A stretch of 64,000 nt of DNA from Lunularia cruciata (taxonomy: Eukaryota; Streptophyta; Marchantiopsida; Lunulariales; Lunulariaceae), in assembly GCA_948567375.1 (NCBI GenBank), contig OX419762.1, positions 54,789,034 through 54,853,033 of the forward strand. Reading direction: 5' to 3'. Below, piece after piece: positions 1-10,197 of this stretch. Made by a program: the position numbers and the translations under genes. Under the pieces are notes generated by a model. That model was not told the DNA's origin and searched no databases. It saw nothing but the letters and a program-made list of their open reading frames with translations. The stretch's first letter is position 1. Each line of letters opens with the position of its first letter.

Positions 1-738
1 CTCACAAATGAGGAATACTACCTACACTATAGTTCCTCTCAGATTTGTCGAGGCATTTCTCCGATTGCACTTCACTCAAGACCAACCACACGGAGTGAAG
101 ATCAAGGCTACAGAATCCAACATCCAACAAACACACTGACTTGCACTTCAAATTTCTCCACACACTCCCGAACACAAGCACAAAATTGATACTCAGAATT
201 AAGCTCAAACGACAAGCATAGCTTCATAGCACTTTGCTATATCTATTCTCAGAAATTATGAGCACTAAACAACATTTTATTGCAAATGTCACTCTTAAAA
301 GTGAAGCAAATCACAATGACTGACAACTATACCGTTCTACAACAAATTTTCCTACCTACAGATCCAAAATGACAAACCACCTCTTCATATCTACCTCTTT
401 AGATCTCAAAATTGTTAATACTCCGATTTGATGTCTACATCTTCCTTGGCTTCCAATCCCGAAGTAATTTCACACACTACTCTATCCTTGGGTTTCACTA
501 CTCCTAATTCCGCTACCAATTCTACTACTTCTTTGTTCTGATCTACAATTCCTATCATAGTTAATCCTTTTAAATCTCTATCTCCCGACCCACTCTTCTC
601 TAAAGTGTCAAATGTCAAATCCAAAGACACATGCACTCCTATCTCTCTTACTTTGGGTCTAACTACTATCAATTCCTTTACTAATTCTACTATGTCCTCA
701 TCAAGAATTGTAATTGAAAGCATGGGTACACTATCTAC
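1..738 (-). mobile_element. C2: left part of a minus-strand family C element, interrupted by C1
   Basis: Positions 1-379 match the 3'-terminal block that follows the ORF in every C copy (compare 63074-63452 and 24250-24642). Positions 415-738 encode, on the minus strand, the acidic C-terminal tail of the C protein. The copy is cut at 738 by insertion of C1, and its reading resumes at 4491. The 5-bp sequence TCTAC is present on both sides of C1 (734-738 and 4491-4495). The left end lies outside the window. Confidence 0.7.
415..738 (-). pseudogene. C-family protein, C-terminal tail (C2 copy)
   Basis: On the minus strand this stretch reads as an acidic, Val/Glu-rich tail containing the family motif VSLDLTFDTLEKSGSGD. 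The same motif, with variations, ends the ORF in C1, C3 and C5. The tail ends with EAKEDVDIKSEY and a stop at 415-417. The open frame runs on past 738, but that part is antisense C1 sequence and is not real coding. Upstream codons continue at 4491 after the inserted C1. I do not recognise the protein outside this family. Compared with C1, this copy lacks the N-terminal domain and most of the coiled coil, so it is internally deleted as well as interrupted. Confidence 0.55.
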
Positions 739-823
739 TGTGGTGCCCACATTTTTTGTTTTTTTCTGTTTATTAGCATTTGAGGGAAGAAGTAAGCACG
801 GAAAGCTGAATTGCAAAAGAAGA

Positions 824-3691
824 ATGGATGGAAGTGACTTCGGAGGAAATCCAAAGAAGGCAAGATCAGATCCGCTGATGGAGGTACTCAAAAGAAGGGT
901 ACAATGGAAAAAAGTCCAAAGAGCATCATCTTTGGGTCAAAAGGTGCAAGTGATATGAAGACCGTCTAACAACCTTGGTACGTGGCAAGAAAGTACACTT
1001 CGAGAAATGGCGGAGGCAGAAGAAGCATGTCTTGACAATGACCGGACATCAACACGCAGAAGAGGGGAATTTGAATTTGAAATCGACTGAAGAATGACTG
1101 CAATTTGGGGTAATATAAAATTGCAATTGTGCAGGGACAAGTTGAATATGCCAAGTAAATTTCCAATTCCTTTGAGTAGTCATCCTGCAGTAATGTGTGT
1201 CCGGAAGCCAATTGAGAGTGCAATTTTCCAAAATCCAGAAGGGGTTAGAGTGTCTTGTCCAAGAGAGGGCATCATCTTTCAGTGCCAAAGAACAAGAGAG
1301 CAGATTTTGGCAAAGAAGGTCACAAATGCTCTGGCGGTGCAAAGTTTTGCAATTTGTAGGTTAGATGTGGTAGCCAAAATTGAGGTCTTGAATAGACTTC
1401 GTATTACGTTTTCAGCATGGAATTGGAATTTCAGTTTCCCAAGAGTGATGGCAGAGATAGCTGCCAATAATTGTGAGGAGGGTCCCAAAGTTGAAGGGAA
1501 GAGAGGAAATCTGGCTCGATGGTCTGAGTCGTATTGGAGGTTAGTGTTGTGGAAGGAAGCAAGAGAACCAACGGGGATCACCTTCTATCGGAAGTGTGAT
1601 GCTGCAGAAGAGACGGTGGAAATCCAAAACTCTTTCTTTGCTCCAAGAACCACGAATGGCTACAAGGTGGAGTCCTATTGGGATTTGATTAGGAGAAGTA
1701 TCGTGGGGGTGATGATGGCCATGTTCAAGTCAGAACAAACAACTTACGTGAACATGCAGCAAGCGGTCTTGTTCCACCAGATGTTTGCAGGGGTAAAGGT
1801 GAATTGGGCGAAGTGTTTTCACCACCAAACGAGGCAAATAGTAATCAATTGGCGGACAAGTTTGCCTCCCCATTATTCTGCACCCTTTGCAGCACACTTC
1901 TACTTCGGGGTGAATTTGCTAATAGTGGAAGAGAGGCATCGCATGGTGTCCCATTTCCATCCTGATTTAAGATGGGAAGTGGATGAAGAAGAGCGACAAT
2001 ATATGATACACCTACGAGCCAATGATGAACACTTCTTTAAGACAAGACAATGGAAGATGGAAGAAGTCCCAAGTCCAAAGAAGAAGAAGCACAGTAAACC
2101 CAAAGAGGCAAAGTCACCTCCCGCTCAAAGGAAGACTTGAAGGCTGGTTGTGCAGAGTAAAAAGAGGGTGAGAGAAGCATCATCGGAATCAGAGTCTAAA
2201 TAAGAAACAGAGTCACAAGGAGAAGAATCAGAAGAGGATGAACTCACCTTACAAAGTGAAGAGTCTTGAAGTGATAGTGAAGGGGAACCTGAGGTTCAGC
2301 AAGCGGTGGGAGTCAGGGAAGCTTGTCATGTGATGATTGACAGAGTACCATGAACAACGAGTCATTGCATAGCCCTGGTGGTGGATAAGCAGAGACCAGA
2401 GGAAAAGGAGGAGTATCTTGCGGAGCCGAGTTCAATCGGTAAAGGAGAAGAGAGTTCAGACATGGTGTCTTTGAAGATACAAAGATCACGAATTTGGCAA
2501 AAGGAGCCAATGAAGGAGCCAAAGAATGAAGATGAAGACAGCGACAAAGATAAAGATAACTTTGGTGGGATACTATATCTAACCAAGGTTGTCACACCGT
2601 TGTTGGAGCTATTGAAGGAGCATCGGAACTTAATTCCCCAAGATTGTAGAAAGGTGTTGAATGAGTTGCAGGTGGTGAAGCATCTATTGAGTGAAGTGAA
2701 GGGGTTGCAGGAGCAACAAGTCTGAAGAAATGAAGAAATTGGAGAATTTCGGAGAAAGGAAGTCTTGACGAAGAAGGCTTTTGAGATGTTACAAGAGAGC
2801 TACGAGTCAAGAGGAAAAGAACTACAGAAGCAAGCAAGGGAATTGAAGGAGCATGCAATGTGGCTGAGCAAAATGAAGGAGGAAGTGAATGATGTACGCA
2901 TCGAGAATATTCATTTGAAGGCGACGGTAGCAATAATAGAGCAAGAGTTGGACAGCTTGAAGAAGAGTGCAGTTGGGAAGGATCAAGCATGGCAAAGGTA
3001 GTTAATAGTCAGGCATGAAGAAGAAGGACGATTGCAAGAGCTGGTACAAAGTGCTGAGATACAGAGTGCACAGTATGCGGAGGAGAAGAAGATGCTCGCT
3101 GCTGAGTACAAAGATGAGTTGAAGATGTACCACGAAGAGTTGAAGACAGAGCAATCTCGAGGGTATGAGTTGGAATCAGTAGGAGAAGTTACAGGAAAGT
3201 TGCAAGCAATCTTGAGCACGGAGGCTAAAGGGAGATTGGAAGAAGCACGTCTACATGAGTTAAAGTTGCTTGTACCGGGAACTCGGAAGAGAAAAGCCAA
3301 AGATGTGGATATGAACACGTTGCTGATCCGATTAAGGGAGCGAGTAGACCGGAAAATGTTAGAAGTAGAAGACAACATTAGTCTCAGATTAGATTTAGTC
3401 AATTTGGAGTTAGAGAAAATTAGTAATAGTGTGATAGCGGAGGGGAAGTCCGATGTTGCAGAAGTAGGAATTCAGGTGTCATCGGACTTGTTATTTGACA
3501 CATTAGAGAAGAGCGGATCAGGAGATAAAGAGTTAGATAAGTCACTCCTTAGTACAATTGTAGTTCTTAGTGTAGAAGTAGTAGAATTAGTACAGGAATT
3601 GGTAGAATTAGCTATACCTGAAGAAGGAGAAGTAGTAGGAAGATCATCAGTTTTGGAAGCCGATGATGACGTAGACATTGGATCGGTGTAA
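824..3691 (+). pseudogene. C-family protein: N-terminal domain plus long coiled coil (function unknown)
   Basis: One reading frame (frame 2) runs from about 824 to the stop at 3691 with no frameshift. It is broken by about seven in-frame stops, for example at 956, 1088, 2138, 2723 and 2999. Segments, in order: a basic N-terminus; a globular region (1094-2060) with RSIVGVMMAMFKSEQTTY, KVNWAKCFHHQT and VSHFHPD, also found in C3 and C4; a Lys/Glu/Ser-rich linker; about 350 residues of heptad-like Glu/Lys/Leu coiled coil (2590-3400) including ARLHELKLLV and VDRKMLEV; and an acidic tail with LEKSGSGDKELD. I recognise no known domain. A gag-like structural role is possible but is inference only. 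Confidence 0.55.
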
Positions 3692-3730
3692 GTACCAATT
3701 TTGAGATAGGAAGAGGCAAATATGAAGAGA

Positions 3731-4490
3731 TAAATTATTAGTTTGGATCTGCAGGTAGGAAAAGATGTTTGGAAGCGGTGCATAGGAAGGAAGAATTGCC
3801 ATTTGCTTCAATATTTAAGGGGAGCATTTGCAGTACTATGTTGTTCAGTATTCATATTTCTGAAGATAGATAAAGCAAAGTATTGTTTTTAGTGCTTGTC
3901 GCTTGAGCTTAATTCCGATTGTCAATTTTGTGTGTGTGTTTGTGAGTGTGTGGAGAATTCCAAAGTGCAAGTCAATGTGTTTATGGATGTTGGATTCTAC
4001 AGCCTTGATCTTCATTTTGTGTGTTTGATCTTGAGTGAAGTGCATCGGAGCAATGCCTTGATAGATCTGAGAGGAATTGTAGTGTTGGTAGTATTCTACA
4101 TTTGTGAGTGCAGCACAAAGTTGATGTGAAGCAATTTTGATCGAGGAAGTTGTGCCTTCAATGGAGTGGTGGAACACAATTTTGAGGCAAAATTGTTCTT
4201 TGCAATGAAGTGTCATCTTTGGGAGAATCTAAATCATCACAATCAAGAGTTGTTTGGACAGAATTTGCTATGTTGTGATTATGTGTGTGTGTAGTCATGA
4301 CAAGTTGTCAAGATTGTGAGCTTGTTACTCTCTTTTGGGTGTAGTTTCTACCTGAGAGATTAAAGAAGAAATCAAGAAGAACTACAAGTTATTGTTTGAC
4401 TTCGTATTTGACCAATCTGAATCGTATCTCTGTGGGAACAAACTTTACTTATCCGATCACCGCAAAAGTGATATTTGCCGGGCTGTCACA
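3731..4490 (+). repeat. 3'-terminal 760-bp block of family C (C1 copy)
   Basis: This block is conserved in all six C copies: 1-379 partial, here, 10247-11008, 23882-24642, 52049-52638 with 59660-59825, and 62694-63452. It has a possible start TGCATTGTC just after a purine-rich stretch and an end GTTGTCACA, so it looks like an LTR. A TATA-like TATTTAAGG lies near 3812. All six copies lie downstream of the ORF and none lies upstream, so calling it an LTR is not proven. Confidence 0.65.
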
Positions 4491-5219
4491 TCTACACCTT
4501 TAATTTGCAACCCACTTTCCCCTAATCACTCATGTAACTGACCTGAAGAAACATACTATCTGATCATGCACTTTGGGTTCATTTACTACTATTATTCCTC
4601 TTCTAATTCTATCATATCTTCAATCAGAACTGAAATTGAAGTCATGGGTATCCTAAATATCTTCTTTCCTTACTCTAGTTTCCTCCAATACCTCTCGCAA
4701 GATTCTTGAAGTCACTTTCATTGTACTCCAAGGTTTGACTATCTTGGGATGAATCATACTTGTCTTGAGGTGAAGTCTTTAGACCCAAAGTCATGTAAAC
4801 CTGAAGTCTGAAGTTGTATAGACCCAAAGACACCAACCCCAAGACACTAAACTACTTTGTACATCTACTCCCAAAACTTCAAATACTTGTAACTTCTTCT
4901 AGAGACCTCCAAACTCTGCGATTTTAGTGGCAAAAATAAGCCCTGAATGAGACGCTTCCAACGAGATATAGCATGCATGATTTAGAGTTTTCATCATTGA
5001 CATATGCCCCCCCCCCCAGTAATCCTGACCTGCAACCTTGCATTCCTCCTTCGGGTCTGATCCAATCTAAGTCCTTCTTCCTCCAACACAAAGTCTACTT
5101 CTTTGGGTCGAATCAAAATACAAACTTCTCATTGTTTATTCTCCATTTGGGTTCAATTCGATTTCAATAGTGCATTTCTTCTTTAAAACTCGTCCAAAAT
5201 GAAAAATGTGGGTACCACA
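4491..5219 (-). mobile_element. C2: right part, to the element's 5' end
   Basis: This continues the minus-strand C2 element after the C1 insertion. 4491-4760 carries decayed tail codons similar to SISVLIEDMIELEEE. 4800-5219 is the 5' leader, which ends in the reverse complement of TGTGGTACCCACATTTT. That is the same 5' end as C1 (739) and C3 (27924). A run of 11 C lies at 5007-5017. At 5220 the sequence becomes family A gag without any intervening LTR, so C2 appears to have inserted into, or recombined with, A1 gag. Confidence 0.55.
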
Positions 5220-5633
5220 CAAGTATGATGGAACTTCTCATACTTTGGTGGCAAGGGTTGCAGTACAAGTAGTAGTTGCTCTAGTTCATGCACCTCCATC
5301 AAAGGATCCACTTCAAACCATCACATAACAACTTATAGATCTCAAGATCAATATGGTACAACTATGGGAGAAGAGAGAGGTGGATCAAAATGTAGGGAGA
5401 GGGCCTAGAATTTATGGAAACTATCCATATAGAGGAGGCTAACCAGCCAACAATTTCAATGATAGAAATTGTTTTGGTTGTGGAGGAAGAGGCCATATCC
5501 AAAGGAATTGCCCAAATTCCACTTACCATGGAGGAAGGAGTTATGAGGGAGCCAATAGAGGGAAAGAAGGAGATAGTAGAACGCAAGTGACTTCTAATCC
5601 AAACAAAGGTAAGGAGATAGCATCCATAGATGT
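5220..5633 (+). pseudogene. A1 gag remnant with zinc knuckle
   Basis: The broken frame matches A3 gag from KYGGTSDTLV onward, including PLQTI and KREVDQNVGRGPR. The nucleocapsid knuckle is intact here as CFGCGGRGHIQRNC (about 5469-5510), a CX2CX4HX4C motif. In A2 and A3 the first Cys is Tyr. Stops occur in the PLQTIT region, at the end of the arginine/glycine stretch, and near 5636. Gag would bind element RNA and form the particle. The capsid part upstream is absent. Confidence 0.7.
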
Positions 5634-6140
5634 TTGAGAGCAAGTATGAGAAGGGAGAATGCTCAAACACCAAGGGTCTTAATTTTGAGCTTTTTGGCAC
5701 AAGAGAAGAAGAGAGCTCATTTTGCAGAGGATGTTCATTCTTCCCAAGGATTTACTCCAAGCAAGGATACTCCTTTGTCTACTAGGAGCACTCGCACATC
5801 AACACCATCAATAACAAAGACTCCAAGGAAGAGGATGGGTATGGAGGATTTCTTGATTTCAAAACAACAATGGAACTACAATGTGTTGGAGAATGTTGGT
5901 AGTCACAAGGCTAACATCACAGGGGGCCAATTGATTGCTTTGAACCCTACCTTGAGAAAGAAGCTTAGAGGTGGTTTGAGTTCTACAAGGAGCAAGAGAA
6001 AGAAGAAGGCAAAAGCTCCAGTATCAATGGGGTTGGTGGATGCCAAGCCAACACCATGGGAGGCTTGTGAATATGCCTCCAAGATTGATGTGAGAGTGAA
6101 TGGTCACAACATCAAGAATGCACTTGTTGATGGAAGATGA
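5634..6140 (+). pseudogene. A1 gag-protease linker and start of protease
   Basis: The real frame joins A3-like sequence from LAQEKKRAHFAEDVHS through KQQWNYNVLE to KIDVRVNGHNIK. It ends at the aspartic protease active-site stretch. The family form is LVDGGSAVNAM, whereas here the codons give LVDGR followed by a TGA stop at 6138-6140. The catalytic Asp remains but the flap and the rest of the enzyme are cut off. The first 20 or so residues of the open frame belong to a shifted frame and are probably not native. Confidence 0.7.
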
Positions 6141-6273
6141 GTAGTGAATGCCATGTCAAAAAGGTTGATGAAGAAGTTGGGTATGATACCCTCAAGACCT
6201 TCAACATTTATAGTGAGCATGGCAAGCAAGCAACAAGTTTGACCAGTAGGGGTGATGGATAGTAGTTTCAGTT

Positions 6274-7227
6274 ATGGGAGTTCAAAATCTCATGACTTTC
6301 CAAGTCTTGAAGGATTCAAGCTATGACTTACTTCTTGGGAGGCCATGTTTGAGAGCAACACGCACAACTGATAGATGGCACAAAGGGTACTTGAGGATTG
6401 GGTCATCAAACCTTAGAGTTACAGTTCCTATGACTAACACCACCAACACTTCACATTTAGATACACCATCTTTTGATTATTGGGAATCAGATTCTAAAGA
6501 AGGAGCTTTAGGTGTGGACACAAGCATGGAAGAGGAGACTTCCATGGAGGAGGATGAATCTGAATCAGATTCAAATGTGTATCCCTTGTGTGCTATGGAT
6601 TTTGCACCTAAGCAAGAGGTTTTAAAGGACCTAGATAAATCACCATTGACACTTGAGGATGTAGAGAGAAGGTTAGCTACCCTCAAGTATGGCCCAAATG
6701 TTACCAGGGAGGAGAAGGTAAGATTTGAGGAGATTTTCTACAAGTTCATCCATGTGTTTGCTTTCAATTACAAGGATTTGAAGGAAGTCACCTTGGCGGA
6801 GCACAAGATAGAGGTAGAGTCACATGCAAGACCAATCTGCCAAAAGCAACGTCGCATTTGCCCACCAATATTTTTGGTTATGAAGGAGGAGATTGATAAG
6901 CTCAAGGAGACCAGATTTATCTTTGAGGTGGAGAATTTAAAATGGATGTCTCAAATTGTCATTATGAAAAAAATGAATGGCAAGCTTCAAGTATGTGTGG
7001 ATTACAAGAAGCTCAATGTTGTTACCAAGAAGGACTACTACCCATTGCCATTCATTGATGAGATCTTGGAGGAGGTTGCGGGTCATGAGAGGTATAGTGT
7101 TGGAGATGGTTATAATAGATTTAACCAAATTAAGATTGCACCAGAGCATCAACAATTCACCACATTCACCACACCTTGGAGAACTATGCTTTCGCGGTCA
7201 TGCCTTTTGGGCTTTGCAATGCTCTAG
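6274..7227 (+). pseudogene. A1 protease C-terminus and reverse transcriptase N-terminal half
   Basis: The segment begins in the protease C-terminal part (SYDLLLGRPCLRATRTTDRW), passes through an acidic linker (MEEETSMEEDESESDS), and enters the RT fingers and palm. Visible are KLQVCVDYKKLN, KKDYYPLPFIDEILE and YNRFNQIKIAPEHQQF. A frameshift near 7180 moves the MPFGLCNA motif into another frame, so the last 15 residues of this open frame are out of frame. RT normally copies the element RNA. This copy cannot make a full enzyme. Confidence 0.8.
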
Positions 7228-7958
7228 CTACATTCCAACGGTTCATGAACAAGGTATTTGAACCTTTCATTGGGAAATTTGTGAGAGACTTCATTGATGA
7301 CTTTTGTGTCTATAGGAGCAAGGAGGAGCACTTTGAGCATCTAATCAAGGTCTTGCAATGCTTGGATGAGGCAAATACATCACTCAACCCAGAGAAGTGC
7401 ATTTCTGGATATGAAGAAGGTCTACTTTTGGGGCACATGATCTCCAAGGATGGAATAGCAGTTGATCCTAAGAAGGTGAGGAAAATCTCAGACCTTCCAT
7501 TCCCTTCAAGCTTGACAAAGTTATGCCTATTCTTGGGGATGGTTGGATACTATAGGAGGTTCATCTTCTCAATTTCCAACAAGGCTTATGCATTGACAAT
7601 CTACATGAAGAAGGATGTAGATTACATGGTGATTTTAGAAGACAAAGAGGCTCTCAAAGCTTTTGAGGAGCTCAAGCAATCCCTTGTTGTAGCTCCAATT
7701 CTTGCTAAACCTGATTGGAGTAAGCCTTTCATCCTCTACACTCATGCTTCTAATGTAGCTATAGGATGCACTCTTAGTCAATTAGACCAAGATGAGCATG
7801 ATCATCCAATTGCTTATGCTAGTAGGAAAATGGTTTTAGCAGAAAAGAACTACTTTGTCACGGAGAGAGAAGGGTTGGCAGTGATCTTTGGTCTCAAGAA
7901 GTTTCGACACTACTTGATTGGAGGGAAAGTACCATTGTCACGGATCACAAGGCTTTGA
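7176..7958 (+). pseudogene. A1 reverse transcriptase C-terminal half and RNase H
   Basis: The frame starts with MPFGLCNALATFQRFMNKVF and contains the catalytic RT box as RDFIDDF (YXDD variant FIDD), then the thumb with PFPSSLTKL and GMVGYYRRF. RNase H starts at PFILYTHASNVAIG. The first catalytic Asp is replaced (THAS here, TDAS in A2 and A3). YASRKMVLAEKNYF and EREGLAVIFGLKKFRHYL follow. A frameshift near 7925 ends the frame. Confidence 0.8.
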
Positions 7959-8464
7959 AGTACATCTTCAACAAGCCTAATGTTGAAGGAAAACTAGCAA
8001 GGTGGATGATACTCTTGTCTGAGTATGACTACACCATTGAGGATAGGCCAGGAAAGAAACATGCAAATGCTGATTTGTTATCTACGGCCTATTATCATGA
8101 TAGAGATGAGCCAATGGATGATTCTTTCCCGGATGAGGAGCTCATGACAATCTCAATCACGCAAGAGGTTCCAATGGAGTATAAGGAGATTGGGGATTTT
8201 GTGACAAGAGGTAACTATCCAAAAGGGATGCATGCTAGGGAGAGGAAGGCCCTTGCAGCAAGATCTAGACCTTACAAAATGGTGGAGGATATTCTTTTTC
8301 ACCAAGGAGCAGATGGTCTACTTCAAAGAGCAGTGGGTAAGGAAGAGTCTATCTTACTCATAAAGGAGTTTCATGAAGGTTTAGTGTGTGGAGTACACTT
8401 TGCAGGAAAGGTGATTGCTTCCAAGATTCTAGATGCAGATTACCATTGGAGAGGGATTTTCTAG
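7955..8464 (+). pseudogene. A1 RNase H end and integrase zinc-binding domain
   Basis: The segment reads KYIFNKPNVEGKLARW, then DYTIEDRPGKKHANADLLS (end of RNase H). The integrase N-terminal HHCC domain begins at FHEGLVCGVHFAGK. A stop at 8462-8464 falls between the His pair and the Cys pair. CQAFARKS continues just after it in the next, ATG-less stretch (8465-8551), which is also element sequence. Confidence 0.75.
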
Positions 8465-8551
8465 GATTATCTTGATTATTGCAAAAATTGTCATGTTTGT
8501 CAAGCTTTTGCTAGAAAGTCTACTTCCACTCCACCTCTTAGATCAATTCCA

Positions 8552-9424
8552 TTGTTAGGACCTTTTGAGAAGTGGGGAATTGATTTTGTAGGTCCTCTCA
8601 ATAGAACCCCAAGGAACAATTGGTACATTGTTGTAGTTACTGATCATCTTACCAAGTGGGTTGAGGCTAGACCATTGAGGGACAAGAATGAAGATAAAGT
8701 TGGGAGATTTCTTTATGAATGCATTATCACTAGGTTTGGATGCCCTTCGGAGTTGGTTTCTGATAGAGGAAGAGAGTTTACAGGAAGCATCACTACAGCC
8801 ATACTACGACATTTCTCTATCACACATATAGTAACTACATCCTATAAGCCAATGTCCAATGGCTTGGAAGAGAGAACCAATCAGACCTTGTGCATGATGT
8901 TGGCCAAAGATGCAGAAATGGAGAGGGCTAAACATCATTGGGACAAGAGGATTCATGCAGTTTTGTGGGAGTATAGGACAACCATGAAGACTTCCATCGG
9001 ATATTCTCCAATTCAATTGGTATATGGTATTGAGTCCACCTTACCTATTCACTTTGATCTTCCTACCTTCCAAATCATTCAAAGGAGATTGAAGAAAGCA
9101 CAAGGAGGTGATGCAGAGAAGTCAAGGAAGGATCAAATCATGGAGTTGGAAGAGGCAAGAGCAGTTGCTATGGTTCAAGTAGAGCAAGCCCAAAGGAAAC
9201 AAAAGGAGAGCTATGACAAGAGGCAAGGCAAGAAGAAGGTGGAGCCTTTCAAAGAAGGTGATTGGGTAATGTTGTTTGATCCCATTCGATTCAAGAGAGT
9301 GCTAAAGAAGTTTTTGCCTAAGTACTTTGGACCTTTCATAGTAGATAAGGTGTGGGGAAATTACACCTATGATCTCAAGGAGTTGGGAGGAAGACACATT
9401 GATAGATTAACCATTATAAGTTGA
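8552..9424 (+). pseudogene. A1 integrase core and C-terminal GPF module
   Basis: The DDE core is complete: GIDFVGPLNRTPRNNW (first Asp), ELVSDRGREFTG (second Asp), and the Glu in SNGLEERTNQTL. It is followed by YRTTMKTSIGYSPIQLVYG, a coiled KQKESYDKRQGKKKVEPF stretch and the GPF module YFGPFIVDKVWGNYTYDL. No chromodomain follows. Upstream stops mean it could not be made as part of a polyprotein. Confidence 0.8.
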
Positions 9425-9492
9425 AGATGTACCATAGAAGGTAGAGAGACTTTCACTATGAGGACAAAGTGAAAACTTAGTCCGAGGGTAAA

Positions 9493-10197
9493 TGTAACAC
9501 CCATATGTGCATGTGTGTGATATGGTGATATTTAGCTTGGTATTACAAGTACTTGAGAGATATCATTTATATAAAGATAAAGGATTGTTCTACATTAGTC
9601 ATGATTAGCTAAAGTTAGTCATAGCTAAGATAGAGGGGACCTTACTTTAGAGGAAGTAGAAAAGATGAGCACCACTATTTTGGATTCTAGTGTGTTGACT
9701 TGGTATTATTCTTAGGTGTCTAGCTTTGAGGAAGAGTTGAGAACTCTTGGGCTCACAAATCTTTTTGTTTTGGATTCTTCTATAGTCCAAGGATAGCCTA
9801 TGTGGAGGAATCCTTGACTTAGTGGTTGGGTCAAGATACGACCACATGCTTAGGGGAATATGCCCATAAGAATGGATATTCCTTTCTACTTTTTGACTTG
9901 ACTTGACTTGACTTGACTTGACTTTTACTCTAGTAAACTGAGTTACTATGGTAATTAGTAACTTTAGTGCGTAACTATTTCACAACTATATAAACAAGGG
10001 ATGAGGGGGTACTCATCATCCTTTCATTTGCAACTATCTCTCTCTCATTGAGTTCTCTAGTGAGCAGTGTCTTGAGTCTTGTAGTGTTAGCCTTGGAGGA
10101 GTATGATGGAGTTGGGATTCCTTGCCTTCTTAGTCCATGGTGCACTACCATAATAGCCATCAGAGTTAATCTTGAGTGAGAGACAGGCCGACTCACA
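9493..10197 (+). repeat. A1 3' LTR
   Basis: The LTR is 705 bp, starts TGTAACACCC and ends GCCGACTCACA (TG...CA). It matches the LTRs of A2, A3 and A5, which lie in inverse orientation. A purine-rich tract (CCGAGGGTAAA) precedes it as the plus-strand primer. A TATATAAA box at 9987-9994 is conserved in all LTR copies and is the likely promoter. Positions about 9893-9923 contain an expanded TTGAC pentamer run not seen in the other LTRs. Beyond 10197 lies a C copy. Confidence 0.85.

Larger units (their letters stand above)
739..4490 (+). mobile_element. C1: TSD-flanked family C element (unclassified)
   Basis: The element is 3.75 kb long. It begins TGTGGTGCCCACATTTT and ends GGGCTGTCACA, so its ends are weakly inverted (TGTG..GCCC). 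It is flanked by TCTAC at 734-738 and 4491-4495, and it splits the reading frame of another C copy, which marks it as an insertion. It holds one long broken ORF (824-3691) and a 760-bp 3' block (3731-4490). No reverse transcriptase, integrase or transposase motif was seen. No LTR-like copy of the 3' block precedes the ORF. It could be a non-autonomous LTR derivative integrated with one LTR only, or a TIR-type element. The sequence does not decide between them. Confidence 0.7.
5220..10197 (+). mobile_element. A1: 5'-truncated Ty3/gypsy retrotransposon
   Basis: The element runs from the middle of gag (5220) through protease, reverse transcriptase, RNase H and integrase to a 3' LTR at 9493-10197. 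The 5' LTR, leader and first part of gag are missing, because C2 abuts at 5220. The domain order PR-RT-RH-INT is that of Ty3/gypsy. The integrase ends in a GPF-type module without a chromodomain, and the RT signature DFIDDF followed by VYGS in sister copies resembles the Athila/Tat branch. The coding region has at least five stops or frameshifts, so the copy is dead. Confidence 0.85.

Noticed and set aside
605-738. Plus-strand open frame joining C2 antisense to C1
   Set aside because: The part before 739 is antisense C2 sequence. It is a chance fusion across an insertion junction.
3731-4490. Calling the C 3' block an LTR
   Set aside because: It has LTR-like ends and a TATA-like box, but no copy upstream of any C ORF in this window. 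Kept as a terminal block.
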